This document shows positions 33,441-41,711 of a stretch of DNA of 41,833 bases, piece by piece. A program made the position numbers and the translations under genes. Origin of the DNA: Intestinibacillus massiliensis (lineage in GTDB: Bacteria; Bacillota; Clostridia; Oscillospirales; Butyricicoccaceae). The stretch lies in NCBI RefSeq assembly GCF_900155735.1, contig NZ_LT707049.1, positions 46,408 to 88,240 of the forward strand. The letters run 5' to 3'. Numbering within the stretch: position 1 is the stretch's first letter; each line of letters starts with the position of its first letter. Below the pieces are notes generated by a model that saw nothing but the letters and a program-made list of their open reading frames with translations, was not told the DNA's origin and did not search any database.

Positions 33441-34433
33441 CTAGATAAAATTGAATACAAACATGCAGACGATGGATACGAGGAACAGAATCATCCCCAC
33501 GTTGCCAAAAACGGTGCCGAACCGGCGGCCGCGCGGCAGCGGGCATTCCCCTGCCTCCACCCGGAATTTTTTGATGTTGACAATGACGAGCACGACGCCC
33601 GCGACCGCGCTGCCCAGAATCGCAAACCCATAGAGCGAAACCCACAGCATCTGCGGCAGCACCTGCAAAACGGCGGCCGGATCCTCGAGGTCGAGCCGTT
33701 CGGTCACCCGCAGCACCAGCGGGGCGATGACCGCGCCCATAAAATTGATGATCATATGCAGAGCGACCGGGTAGCGCAGGCGGCCTGTCCGCACATAGAG
33801 GTACGCCAGCAGGATGCCCAGCCCGCAGGCATAAAAGAACTGATAGAAGTTGCCGTGGAACAGGCCGAACAGCACGCCCGACAGCACCACCGCAAGCCCT
33901 TCGCCAAACTGGCGGGTACGGTCGATCAGCAGCTTGCGGAACAGCAGCTCCTCGATGGCCGGCGCAAGCAGCACCGTCACCAGGAAATTCATGAATAGGC
34001 TGGAGTTCTCCAGCATGAGGTCAAGGCTGCTGTCCACCGGCGCGCCGCGCAGCGCCCCGACCAGGTTCATCAGGCATACGCCGATCAGGTTGCCCGTATA
34101 CATGATACCGATACACATCAGCAGGCAAACCCAAAAACGGCCGAAACCCAGGCGGTGCGTTTCCGGCGCACGGCTTGGCACCCGCCGCATCATGGCGATG
34201 CAGACCGGCACCGCGACGCAGTACATCGGGATAAACGAAGCCGCCCAAAATTGCCAGCTTCCCACGCCCGCTTCCGGCGCGGCCAAAACCAGCACAACCC
34301 CGCCGACAAGCTGCAAGCCGATGGTGATGGCCGTCATTACAAAGTAGGCCATACCGATCCGCGAAAAACACTGTTTTTCCGTAATTATTTTAATGCCCGG
34401 CTCCGGAGCAGCCGTAACCCCTATTTCGTCCAT
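33441..34433 (-). CDS. CPBP-family intramembrane metalloprotease
   Basis: A 330-residue polytopic protein with about eight hydrophobic segments. CPBP/Abi motifs are intact: EELLFRKLL (EExxxR, about 165), GLFHGNF with the second His, and HMIINF (third site). Family knowledge: relatives of Rce1 that act as membrane proteases, some in bacteriocin immunity or signalling. No bacteriocin gene is nearby. ATG at 34433 follows GGAGGG. The region upstream has a TGTGCTATACT extended -10 near 34478. It may instead act in the adjoining sigma/anti-sigma pathway (for example cleaving an anti-sigma factor), but that is only a guess from proximity. Confidence 0.9.
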   Translation of the reverse strand: MDEIGVTAAPEPGIKIITEKQCFSRIGMAYFVMTAITIGLQLVGGVVLVLAAPEAGVGSWQFWAASFIPMYCVAVPVCIAMMRRVPSRAPETHRLGFGRFWVCLLMCIGIMYTGNLIGVCLMNLVGALRGAPVDSSLDLMLENSSLFMNFLVTVLLAPAIEELLFRKLLIDRTRQFGEGLAVVLSGVLFGLFHGNFYQFFYACGLGILLAYLYVRTGRLRYPVALHMIINFMGAVIAPLVLRVTERLDLEDPAAVLQVLPQMLWVSLYGFAILGSAVAGVVLVIVNIKKFRVEAGECPLPRGRRFGTVFGNVGMILFLVSIVCMFVFNFI

Positions 34434-34516
34434 ATCGTTCCCTCCACATCGGCCAAACCCTGCCTATTCCCCAGTATAGCACATCCCGATACAAAAATAC
34501 AGGGGATAGGAGATGG

Positions 34517-34550
34517 AAAGCCCGGGCGCATTTCCATGCGTCCGGGCTTT
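34517..34550 (-). terminator. Terminator of the sigma/anti-sigma operon
   Basis: Stem AAAGCCCGG-CGCA/TGCG-CCGGGCTTT, 9 bases past the stop. The T tract after it is short. Confidence 0.65.
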
Positions 34551-34559
34551 GGCGGCTTT

Positions 34560-35867
34560 TTATTGCAGCGGGACGGTCACGCCGTCCAAATTGATGGATA
34601 CCAGATCCGCCGGATCAATCGGCTCGTCAAACACCCACTGGTCGTACGAGTGCCCGACCGTGTCGCCGTTGAGCTCGCCCGAGGAATAGGAAGCGTTCAC
34701 GACGTTTTTCGTCAGGATGAGCTTTGTCCCGTCGCGCAGCATTGCGTAAGCCGGGCGGTTGCCGAACAGGATCGACGCGTCGTTGTCCGACATCACAAAC
34801 ACCGATATCGGCGACACCCGGACTTGCGACACGACCGCGCCGCCGACCTGCGTATGGGTGGCATAGGTGATCTGTTCCGGAATCTGGATGGTCACATCGA
34901 GATCCCATTCCCCCTTGACCTCCGGCTTTGTAAAGAGCGTGCCGTACAGCGGGTCGAGCACAAGGTCGCCTACATCCTGCACCCCGGCGCTAAAGGCGAT
35001 GTCATAGTAGTGCGTCCCATCCTGCACAAAGGACGCGTCCGTCAAATCCTGATTGTACGTTTCAAAATCCTTTCCCGAACGGCTGCGCACGGTGGTGATC
35101 ATGTAGCTCTGGTCATTGCCCGCGCTGCCTGCGAAGGCGACCTGCACGTGCAGCCTGCCGTCCTCGGCAAACCCGATGGAGGACAGCCGCACGAGGCCGG
35201 TGCCTACAAACGCATGCGGCGTCTGCTCCGGGGCGAGCACTTTGCCGCCGTCCGCCAGGGTGATGGTCTTGCGCGTTTCCGCCGTCAGCACGCCGTCCGG
35301 CAGCGGCAAGCCGTCGATATCCTGTATGGCCTGGAAGCTGGAAAAGCTGACCGTCGCCGGGGTGTCGCCCGTCAAATGGTTGCCGTCGGCGGTTAACTCC
35401 ACCAGCGCGGTGCGCGTGTCGCCGTCGTAACTGATGACCTTCGCCCCTCCGCTACTGATGCCGCTGTCATTCGGCAGGCCTTCAACCCAGCCCCATATCC
35501 GCATCTCGCCGCCCAGGCGGTCGCCCGCCTTGTCCTGCACCTCACAGTAGACCCGGGTTAGGCTGCTATCCGCCAGCGCGGAAACCACGCGGACCTCGAT
35601 CCCTTCCGCCTGTGTGGAAACGCCGCTGATCGCCTGGCTTTGCGGCGCAAGCCCGCCGAGCGCCTGCATCAGCGCCGCGCGCAGGCCCGTGCTCGCCATG
35701 ACGAGCATCGACGCTGTGAGCATTACGCACACCGCAGCCGCGGCAATGCGGGCGCCCCGTGTAAATCGCGGCCGCTTTTTAGCCGCCCCATGCAGGATTG
35801 CCTGCCGGCGCGCCTCCGTCAGTACAATATCTTGCATCGCCCGATCCAGTTCACTCCTCATCTTCAT
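34560..35867 (-). CDS. Membrane anti-sigma factor, DUF4179-like
   Basis: A 435-residue protein: a cytoplasmic N-terminus of ~36 residues with basic clusters (TEARRQAILHGAAKKRPRF), one membrane segment (IAAAAVCVMLTASMLVMAS, about 40-60), and a large external domain of about 370 residues with beta-rich repeats. This matches DUF4179-type anti-sigma partners of Clostridial ECF factors. The start ATG at 35867 lies inside the sigma gene (17-base overlap), so the two are co-translated. It likely binds the sigma factor and releases it on an envelope signal. The target signal is unknown. Confidence 0.82.
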   Translation of the reverse strand: MKMRSELDRAMQDIVLTEARRQAILHGAAKKRPRFTRGARIAAAAVCVMLTASMLVMASTGLRAALMQALGGLAPQSQAISGVSTQAEGIEVRVVSALADSSLTRVYCEVQDKAGDRLGGEMRIWGWVEGLPNDSGISSGGAKVISYDGDTRTALVELTADGNHLTGDTPATVSFSSFQAIQDIDGLPLPDGVLTAETRKTITLADGGKVLAPEQTPHAFVGTGLVRLSSIGFAEDGRLHVQVAFAGSAGNDQSYMITTVRSRSGKDFETYNQDLTDASFVQDGTHYYDIAFSAGVQDVGDLVLDPLYGTLFTKPEVKGEWDLDVTIQIPEQITYATHTQVGGAVVSQVRVSPISVFVMSDNDASILFGNRPAYAMLRDGTKLILTKNVVNASYSSGELNGDTVGHSYDQWVFDEPIDPADLVSINLDGVTVPLQ

Positions 35868-36381
35868 CGTAATACCATCCTTTCAGCGCATCCTTGAGCT
35901 GCGCCCGCGCGCGTGCCAGGCGCACCGTCACCCCCGAGACCGACAGCCCGAGCAGCGCCGCGATTTCGCGCGCCTTTAACTCCTGGTAATAGTGCAGGAG
36001 GACGACCTCCCGGTACTTGCGCGGCAACGCCATGATCGCACGCGGCAGGGTATCGTCCGGAAGGCGCAGTTCGCCGCCAGCAGGCAACCCGTCCATCGCC
36101 TCCGCGGCCACGCGGCGGCGCTTCCACGGGCTGCGCAGGTAACTCCTGCATACGTTGATGGCGATACCGGTCAGCCAGGTCAGTTCGGTGCTGTCCCCTC
36201 GGAAGGACGGCCATGCACGGTACGCGCGCAGCAGCGCGTCCTGTACCGCGTCTTCCGCCAGATAGGGATCCTTCAAATATAACGTGCACATGCGCAGGAG
36301 CCGGTCGCCATATTGCTCCAGCCAGGACGCCAGGTCCGCTTCCGTCCTGCCCTCTTCCCATGCCGCCGTTTGACCGCTCAT
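35851..36381 (-). CDS. ECF-type RNA polymerase sigma factor
   Basis: A 176-residue sigma-70 family factor. Region 2 (LLRMCTLYLKDPYLAEDAVQDALLRAYRAWPSFRG) spans about 28-63 and region 4 (LPRKYREVVLLHYYQELKAREIAALLGLSVSGVTVRLARARAQLKDAL) about 118-166. No region 1 or 3. Start at ATG 36381, 9 bases after GGGGAG; an upstream ATG at 36408 would add nine residues. It overlaps the anti-sigma gene and is probably autoregulated, since an ECF-like promoter (TGTAGC-N17-CGTC) lies upstream. Confidence 0.93.
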   Translation of the reverse strand: MSGQTAAWEEGRTEADLASWLEQYGDRLLRMCTLYLKDPYLAEDAVQDALLRAYRAWPSFRGDSTELTWLTGIAINVCRSYLRSPWKRRRVAAEAMDGLPAGGELRLPDDTLPRAIMALPRKYREVVLLHYYQELKAREIAALLGLSVSGVTVRLARARAQLKDALKGWYYDEDEE

Positions 36382-36414
36382 AATAAACCACTCCCCTTTC
36401 GCCGTCATCCCTTT

Positions 36415-36441
36415 GACGCGCGGCTGTGCAAAATTGCTACA
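36415..36441 (-). promoter_or_regulatory. Candidate ECF (autoregulated) promoter
   Basis: TGTAGC (36436-36441), then 17 bases, then CGTC (36415-36418), resembling the TGNAAC...CGTC pattern of many Bacillota ECF promoters, 35 bases upstream of the start codon. Confidence 0.4.
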
Positions 36442-36558
36442 ACTGCTGCATCCCTTTTCCATCCTGTCATATCTTTTAAATCGCACGTGGTTTTTTGTTA
36501 ATCCCTCACAATTACACCAGCAGCAGAAACACCCCAATTGTTAATTTTTTTAATTCCC

Positions 36559-36586
36559 TTGCCTACCTCATACAATGTGCTATACT
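36559..36586 (+). promoter_or_regulatory. Sigma-A promoter of the nucleotidyltransferase-like gene
   Basis: TTGCCT (36559-36564), 16 bases, TATACT (36581-36586) with TGTG just upstream of the -10. Confidence 0.65.
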
Positions 36587-36618
36587 AAAGTTAAGGATCG
36601 ACGGAGGTGATCTGGAAC

Positions 36619-37188
36619 ATGCATAACCAAAAGGAAAACGTGCTCGCAAAAGTTGCCGCACTGCTCAGCGAACAGCAAATCATCTGGGCTTTGGGCGGCT
36701 CGATGCTCTTACACTGCAACGGTGTTACGGACAATGTGGAATCTATCGAGCTGGTAGTCGTTCCGGAGGACTTTGAAAAGCTGGATCAGGTGCTCTCCCC
36801 CCTGGGTGAAAAACGCCCGCGTGTCCCTTCCCCGTTTTACGCAACCCGTTTTTTCAGCGAATATATCATTGACGGCGTCGAGTTCGACGTCATGAGCGGC
36901 CTTATGCTCCATTTTAAGGGGTTCCTATACCGCTATCAGTTCGACCGGTCCGCGATCGTCTCGATGCTGCCGGTAGGCGGGGTATTCGTCCCCTGCACCG
37001 CGCTGGAGGACTGGTACGTCCTTTACCAGATGATGCCCTGGCGGCACGACCGCGTCGAGGCACTCGAGCGGTATTTCGCTTCCCATGGGCCGCAACATCC
37101 CGAACGTTTTTCCGTCCTGCGGCAACAGCCGCTCCCCCCTGCGGTACTCACCAGCATCCTGCGTTTCCTGGGGCTGGCGCGTGCCTAG
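36619..37188 (+). CDS. Unknown, nucleotidyltransferase-fold-like protein
   Basis: A 189-residue protein I cannot place in a named family. IIWALGGSMLLHCNGV near residue 22 resembles the GG-S motif of minimal nucleotidyltransferases such as AbiEii, and DNVESIELVVVPEDF could hold the acidic residues; EFDVMSG gives a second acidic strand. No HEPN partner or AbiEi-type antitoxin sits next to it, so a toxin-antitoxin role is not supported. It has a good GGAGG site 11 bases before the ATG at 36619 and its own promoter and terminator. The GTG at 36607 overlaps the site and is unlikely. Confidence 0.7.
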   Translation: MHNQKENVLAKVAALLSEQQIIWALGGSMLLHCNGVTDNVESIELVVVPEDFEKLDQVLSPLGEKRPRVPSPFYATRFFSEYIIDGVEFDVMSGLMLHFKGFLYRYQFDRSAIVSMLPVGGVFVPCTALEDWYVLYQMMPWRHDRVEALERYFASHGPQHPERFSVLRQQPLPPAVLTSILRFLGLARA

Positions 37189-37205
37189 GCGCCACTTATA
37201 AAATA

Positions 37206-37251
37206 GCAAAACCCGCCTGCGGCTGCAAGTGCCGTAGGCGGGTTGTTTTTT
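37206..37251. terminator. Bidirectional terminator between the nucleotidyltransferase-like and S41 genes
   Basis: Stem AACCCGCCTNCGGC/GCCGNAGGCGGGTT followed by GTTTTTT on the plus strand; also fits termination of the minus-strand peptidase gene. Confidence 0.85.
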
Positions 37252-37261
37252 CCATCCAGGG

Positions 37262-38557
37262 TTATTTGCCTTCGCGGATCGCGCGCAGGCAGGTTTCGAG
37301 CGGCGTTTCGCCTTCGGGCGAGACGATGTCCGGCGTCGTGCCGTACTCCTCGCTGCCCAACCCCTCCTGCGTCACCCCGTAAATCGGGCTGAAGCGGACG
37401 ATCAGCCCGCTGTTCGGCAGCACGACGGGGATCGGGTCGGTGCCGATGCCGTCGCCGCCGGTCTGCGTACCGACCAACGTGGCGAACCCGGTCGCCTTGG
37501 ACACCATGGCCGCCCATTCCGACGAGGAATAGACCCTGCCGCTGACGAGCAGCCAAATCCTGCCCTTAAACATCTTTTCCTGCCCCGCAGACGGGCTTTC
37601 GGTCATCTCCTGCTTGATGAAATAATCGACGTCCCCAAGATCCTTGCGGTTAAACGTCTCAAACTGCGGGAAGTTGTCCGCCTTTTCGCACCAGCCCTCG
37701 CGCACCATCTTGTCCGTCCCCACAAACTTCTGGATCATCGGGCCGTTTTTAAACAAATCGTAGAAGTAGAACGTCTTAGGCTCGTCGATATTCGGCTCCA
37801 TGATCAGGTTGTCAAAATAGGACATGCCGCCCCCGCCGTTCTCCGAAATGTCGATAATCAGGTGGTCATAATCGGCAACCTGTTTATAAAACCCCTTGAG
37901 CGTTTTCTCGTCGTCGTCATAGCACATCATATCGAACGAGCGGATATTGACATATGCGATCTTGCCCGGCTCGAGGATCTTGGTTTCCACATTGGGCACC
38001 TGCCCGGCTTCTTCCGTGGTATCTTGCCCATAATACGCCATTACCCGGTCCCATACCGGGTTGAACAGCTTGCCGAAGCCCCCATAGCTTTTTTTGACCT
38101 TATCGCTGTTATAGGCTTCATCATACGGGGAACCGGGCGAAAGCTCGTGGTACACCTCGCCAAACGCCTCCGGCGTGCCCGGCATCAGCACGCCGAGGTG
38201 CCCGGCCGACGCGCCGTCCGTCCGCAGCCAGTCGTCCAGCAGCAGGAAAAAATCCATATCCGAGCCGCAGTCCTTCAATTCCTCCCGCTTTGCGGCGTAG
38301 GTATCCCGCAGCCCGGCGCCGCCGCTCATGCGTTTGCCGACCTCAAAATAGGGATAGTTTTCGTCCAGCGCCTGATACAGGTAATCAAAATCCTCGAGCA
38401 TCTGCGCGCCCGTCAGCCCGTTCCAGTTTTTCTCCGGCAGCTTGGCCAGTTCCCCGGTGACGGTAATGCGTTCCGGCTCCGGCAGGCCGCCGCCCACCGT
38501 GCCGATTGGGGTCGCGGCCAGCAGCGCTGCAAGCAGCCCCGCAATCAATTGGTGCAT
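37262..38557 (-). CDS. S41-family peptidase, tricorn/IRBP-like
   Basis: A 431-residue protein with a short hydrophobic start (about residues 2-18) that may be a signal peptide. The C-terminal half is an S41 core: LIIDISENGGGG, then VSGRVYSSSEWAAMVSKATGF, where the nucleophile would be one of the three Ser residues, and LVGTQTGGDG. The Lys of the Ser-Lys dyad seen in CtpA-type proteases (EKT) is replaced by Gln, so it is closer to the tricorn/IRBP type, which uses a Ser-His-Ser-Glu set. No PDZ domain is evident. ATG at 38557 follows AAGG. Extended -10 TGGTATCAT at 38591-38599. Substrate unknown; probably at the cell surface. Confidence 0.85.
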   Translation of the reverse strand: MHQLIAGLLAALLAATPIGTVGGGLPEPERITVTGELAKLPEKNWNGLTGAQMLEDFDYLYQALDENYPYFEVGKRMSGGAGLRDTYAAKREELKDCGSDMDFFLLLDDWLRTDGASAGHLGVLMPGTPEAFGEVYHELSPGSPYDEAYNSDKVKKSYGGFGKLFNPVWDRVMAYYGQDTTEEAGQVPNVETKILEPGKIAYVNIRSFDMMCYDDDEKTLKGFYKQVADYDHLIIDISENGGGGMSYFDNLIMEPNIDEPKTFYFYDLFKNGPMIQKFVGTDKMVREGWCEKADNFPQFETFNRKDLGDVDYFIKQEMTESPSAGQEKMFKGRIWLLVSGRVYSSSEWAAMVSKATGFATLVGTQTGGDGIGTDPIPVVLPNSGLIVRFSPIYGVTQEGLGSEEYGTTPDIVSPEGETPLETCLRAIREGK

Positions 38558-38660
38558 GCAAAAACCTTCTTTCCTAATAATACTATCCTAATGATACCAC
38601 CTGCCCGGCTGGAAATCCATGGGTTGCATACAATCGAAAGGAATCCGTAAGAACTGGGAA

Positions 38661-38682
38661 AGGGCGCCCAACCGGGCGCCCT
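38661..38682 (-). terminator. Hairpin after the uracil permease gene
   Basis: Perfect inverted repeat AGGGCGCCC/GGGCGCCCT with a four-base loop, 4 bases past the stop; short T tract (TTTCCC). Confidence 0.6.
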
Positions 38683-38686
38683 TGGA

Positions 38687-39973
38687 TCAGCCGTTTTCTT
38701 CGAGGTCGTTCGACCAGTGCAGTTTGTCAAATACATAGAACAGCAGGCTGAGCACCATGCCGACGATGCAGGCCAGCACCATGCCCTTGAGTTCCACGTT
38801 CCCAAAATTCAGCGCAATCCCGGACAGGCCGACGACGAACACCACCGAGGTCAGCGTCAGGTTGCGGTTGCGCCCGTAATCGACGTGGTTGTCCACCAGG
38901 ATGCGGATACCGGAAGTGCCGATCATGCCGTACAGCAGGAAGGAGATGCCGCCAATGACCGGCCCCGGGATGGTCTGGATGAGCGCCGCCAGCGGGCCTA
39001 CGAACGAGCAGATGATCGACAGCACCGCCGCGCCCGCGATCACGCGGACGGAATACACCTTGGTCATCGCCATGACGCCGATGTTTTCGCCGTACGTCGT
39101 GGTCGGCACGGAGCCGATGCAGCCGGACAGCATGGTCGAGAAGTTGTCCGCAAACAGGGAACGGTGCAGGCCGGGGTCCTTCAACAGGTCGCGGCCGATG
39201 ATCTTGCCTGTGACGAGCTGGTGCCCGATGTGCTCGGACGCGATTACCAGGATGACCGGCAGGATGATGAGCACCGCTTCCAGGTTGAATTTCGGCGCGG
39301 AGAAGTTCGGCATGGAGAACAGCGGCGCATGGACGGCCGCCCAAAGCTGCTCGCCCGTGACGACGCCCGTCAGCCACGCGGTAAAATAGCCGCAGATGAT
39401 CGCAATCAGGATCGGGATGACCGACAGGAACTTGCGGAACAGCACGTTCCCGAATACCGCAACGCCCAGCGTGACGCAGAATACGATGACATTCGCAACC
39501 TGTACCTCCGGCACGTCCGCCGTCGGCACGACAAGGCCGGTGGAAGCCGCGCTGCCCGCAAGCTCCAAGCCGATCAGCGCGACGACCGGCCCCATGGCCG
39601 CAGGCGGCAGCACCACGTTGATCCACTTCGTGCCGAACTTCCAAATGACGACCGACAGGATACAGCCGACCGCGCCGACCGCCACGAACCCGCCGAGCGC
39701 GTAGCTATAGCCCCATTTGGCGATGACGATGCTGGCAGGCGCCAGGAACGCAAAGCTCGAGCCGAGGTACGCCGGCGCCTTCCCCTTGGTGATCGCGATG
39801 AAAAGCAGCGTGCCCACGCCGTTCATGAACAGGACGATCGCCGGGTTGATGCCGAAAAGGAACGGCACCAGGACGGACGCGCCAAACATCGCAAACATAT
39901 GCTGGATTGACAGCGGCACCAGCAGCTTTGCGGGTACCTTGTCCTCTACCTGGATAATTTTCCGGTTATCCAA
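38687..39973 (-). CDS. uraA: Uracil/xanthine permease (NCS2 family)
   Basis: A 428-residue NCS2 transporter with about 12-14 hydrophobic segments. Typical UraA sequence is present: QHMFAMFGASVLVPFL, a central SEHIGHQLVTGKIIGRDLLKDPGLHRSLFADN with the substrate-binding Glu/His region, SGCIGSVPTTTYGENIGVMAMTKVYSVRV, and the late AGAAVLSII. It imports uracil with protons for nucleotide salvage. The start is a TTG at 39973, 8 bases after GGGGGG. The promoter TGTGTTATACTAGG lies near 40003-40016. No PyrR box or attenuator is visible in the 40-base leader. Confidence 0.93.
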   Translation of the reverse strand: MDNRKIIQVEDKVPAKLLVPLSIQHMFAMFGASVLVPFLFGINPAIVLFMNGVGTLLFIAITKGKAPAYLGSSFAFLAPASIVIAKWGYSYALGGFVAVGAVGCILSVVIWKFGTKWINVVLPPAAMGPVVALIGLELAGSAASTGLVVPTADVPEVQVANVIVFCVTLGVAVFGNVLFRKFLSVIPILIAIICGYFTAWLTGVVTGEQLWAAVHAPLFSMPNFSAPKFNLEAVLIILPVILVIASEHIGHQLVTGKIIGRDLLKDPGLHRSLFADNFSTMLSGCIGSVPTTTYGENIGVMAMTKVYSVRVIAGAAVLSIICSFVGPLAALIQTIPGPVIGGISFLLYGMIGTSGIRILVDNHVDYGRNRNLTLTSVVFVVGLSGIALNFGNVELKGMVLACIVGMVLSLLFYVFDKLHWSNDLEENG

Positions 39974-40124
39974 TCTTTTTACCCCCCAAATAACTTAATG
40001 CTCCTAGTATAACACAATGCATGCCCCATTTCCACCGCTTACGCGCATTTCCGCGCAAAAAAGAACAGCCGCACCCATCACGGCGCGGCGGCATAGCATG
40101 TTGCAGAGGGGAGGAGTTTTGTCT

Positions 40125-40529
40125 ATGAAAAAAGCGGCAGCCCTCGCAGTCGTCGGCGGCGACCTGCGGCAGGCTTACCTGGCGCGCCTCCTGCGCGCCG
40201 ACGGGCACGAAGTCTCGGTCTATGCGCTGGAACGGCAGGCGATGGATCCGAAAATCCATGTCATCCACGATCCCAAAACGGATTTTGCAGAGGCCGAGGC
40301 AGTCATCCTGCCGATGCCGGTGCTGCAGGATGAAAAGCACCTGAACGCGCCGTTATCCAACGCGCCGCACCGGATCGAAACCATTTTCGACTGCATCCCA
40401 TCCGGCAAACTGGCGCTTGGCGGTTCCGTACAGCCGTCCGTCCGCGAACGCGCGGCAGTCTGCCATGTGGAGCTTCGGGATTACTTAACGCGTGAGGAAC
40501 TCGCGATCAAAAATGCCGTCCCTGCGGCA
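40125..40529 (+). pseudogene. dpaA: Truncated dipicolinate synthase subunit A, N-terminal domain only
   Basis: The first ~135 codons read as the N-terminal domain of SpoVFA/DpaA: LAVVGGDLRQAYLARLL at the start, ILPMPVLQDE and the end DYLTREELAIKNAVPA. In intact proteins TAEG and then a Rossmann-fold NAD(P)H domain should follow (total about 280-300 residues). Here the frame instead enters ALAKIPRYG and continues antisense to a convergent kinase gene as far as 41099, without domain sense. A good ribosome site (GGAGG) precedes the ATG. No dpaB follows. Most likely a decayed or recombined sporulation gene; a short functional domain cannot be fully excluded. Confidence 0.7.
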
Positions 40530-41075
40530 TTAGCGAAAATACCACGTTACGGTATCGTCCGCAAACTCCCGGTCGAGCACCACCTCAAAAAACGCGTGCA
40601 CGTTTTCCGCAAGCTGTTCCAGCGGCCCGTCGTTGTCAAAATAGTAATCGTAGCGGTAGTCGAGGACGGAATCGTCCGACCGGTTGCCGAGCGCGCCCTC
40701 GGCTTCGACGATGCGGCGGCGCACCAACAGCGTGTGGCAGCACCCGCCCACCGCCTTGCGGAAGCGCTCGATTTCCTCGGGCTCGCGGATGTGCACGAAC
40801 AGCACCTGCTCGTCCCCTTCGAGGAACTCGATATACTGCCGCATGCAGTAGGAAAAAGACAGGTCGTTATATTCGGTAAATACCTCTTTCAGGCGGGAAA
40901 GCAGGCGGCGCGCCGCCGGGGTCTTTTCCCCGTCCCAGCCCGCGAACCGGGCGATCTCCACGATCGGCGTAATGGAAGAGATATTCCGCACCTTATAAAA
41001 TTGCCCCGCCAGCGCGCACACGGTGTCCTTCCCGACCCCGCCGCGCCCATTGACGACGATCACTCGCTTGTCCAC
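40530..41075 (-). CDS. P-loop nucleoside/nucleotide kinase-like protein
   Basis: A 181-residue P-loop NTPase. Walker A is NGRGGVGKDT (residues 9-18), a layout like deoxynucleotide or adenylylsulfate kinases. FVHIREPEEIERFRK resembles the LID/Arg region of phosphotransferases, and LLVRRRIVEAEGALGNRSDD a later one. I cannot name the substrate. The start is a GTG at 41075, after GGGGGACGTGGGAA. It is convergent with the dpaA fragment: the kinase stop codon lies exactly where dpaA homology ends. Promoter TGTGGTATAAT at 41109-41118 region. I see no partner gene in its operon. Confidence 0.75.
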   Translation of the reverse strand: MDKRVIVVNGRGGVGKDTVCALAGQFYKVRNISSITPIVEIARFAGWDGEKTPAARRLLSRLKEVFTEYNDLSFSYCMRQYIEFLEGDEQVLFVHIREPEEIERFRKAVGGCCHTLLVRRRIVEAEGALGNRSDDSVLDYRYDYYFDNDGPLEQLAENVHAFFEVVLDREFADDTVTWYFR

Positions 41076-41108
41076 TTCCCACGTCCCCCTATTTGCTGAT
41101 ACTGTTTT

Positions 41109-41114
41109 ATTATA
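41109..41114 (-). promoter_or_regulatory. Extended -10 of the P-loop kinase gene
   Basis: TATAAT on the minus strand with TGTGG upstream; no convincing -35. Confidence 0.5.
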
Positions 41115-41198
41115 CCACACAGGCCCGGAGAAGGCTATGTCATTTTTACGTTGTGCCCCGCGCGTGCAAATGGTATCCTGAAAAAAGATCAAGCCGCA

Positions 41199-41227
41199 TG
41201 AAAAATTCCGGCCATCTGGTTTGTATA
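41199..41227 (+). promoter_or_regulatory. Candidate promoter of the second ECF sigma gene
   Basis: TGAAAA (41199-41204), 16 bases, then TTGTATA (41221-41227). It could be an autoregulated ECF promoter. TATTTT and TATAAG nearby give sigma-A alternatives. Confidence 0.35.
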
Positions 41228-41252
41228 TTTTATAAGAGAGGGGGTGTGTGCC

Positions 41253-41711
41253 TTGGATACGGCGCAAATGGAGATGGCCGTCGCCCGTTACGGCGAAAAC
41301 CTGCTGCGGCTGGCCTTTACCTATACCCGCAATATGGCGGACGCGCAGGACGCCGTGCAGGATGTTTTTGTCAGCCTGCTGACGCGCGCCCCCGCCTTTG
41401 CAGACGAGGGGCACCGCCGCGCCTGGCTCATCCGCGCGACCATCAACCGCTGCAAAAACCTGCTGCGGTCGGCCTGGTTCCGCAAGACGGTACCGCTCCC
41501 GGACGACCTTGGGTATCTGCCCCCGGAACAGGACGCCGTACTGTCCGCCGTGCTCGCCCTGCCCGAAAAATACCGTGCGGCCATCCACCTGTATTATTAC
41601 GAAGATTGCTCCATCCGGGAAATCGCCGCGCTGCTGGGCAAAAAACCGGCCACCGTTGGCACGCTGCTCGCGCGCGGGCGGACGCTTTTAAAGGGGGTGC
41701 TGTCCGAATGA
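41253..41711 (+). CDS. ECF-type RNA polymerase sigma factor (second copy)
   Basis: A 152-residue sigma-70 family factor with region 2 (LLRLAFTYTRNMADAQDAVQDVFVSLLTRAPAFADEG, about 17-55) and region 4 (LPEKYRAAIHLYYYEDCSIREIAALLGKKPATVGTLLARGRTLLKG, about 105-150). I prefer the TTG at 41253, 8 bases after GAGAGGGGG, over the GTG at 41244 that overlaps the site. Its stop overlaps the next start (ATGA). Only about 4.9 kb separates it from the other ECF module. Confidence 0.92.
   Translation: MDTAQMEMAVARYGENLLRLAFTYTRNMADAQDAVQDVFVSLLTRAPAFADEGHRRAWLIRATINRCKNLLRSAWFRKTVPLPDDLGYLPPEQDAVLSAVLALPEKYRAAIHLYYYEDCSIREIAALLGKKPATVGTLLARGRTLLKGVLSE

Noticed and set aside
33441-34433. Bacteriocin immunity locus around the CPBP protease
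   Set aside because: No precursor peptide, LanM/LanC, radical SAM or exporter gene is nearby.
36619-37188. Toxin-antitoxin pair around the nucleotidyltransferase-like gene
   Set aside because: No second small gene overlaps or adjoins it; both flanks are an ECF sigma gene on the other strand and a terminator.
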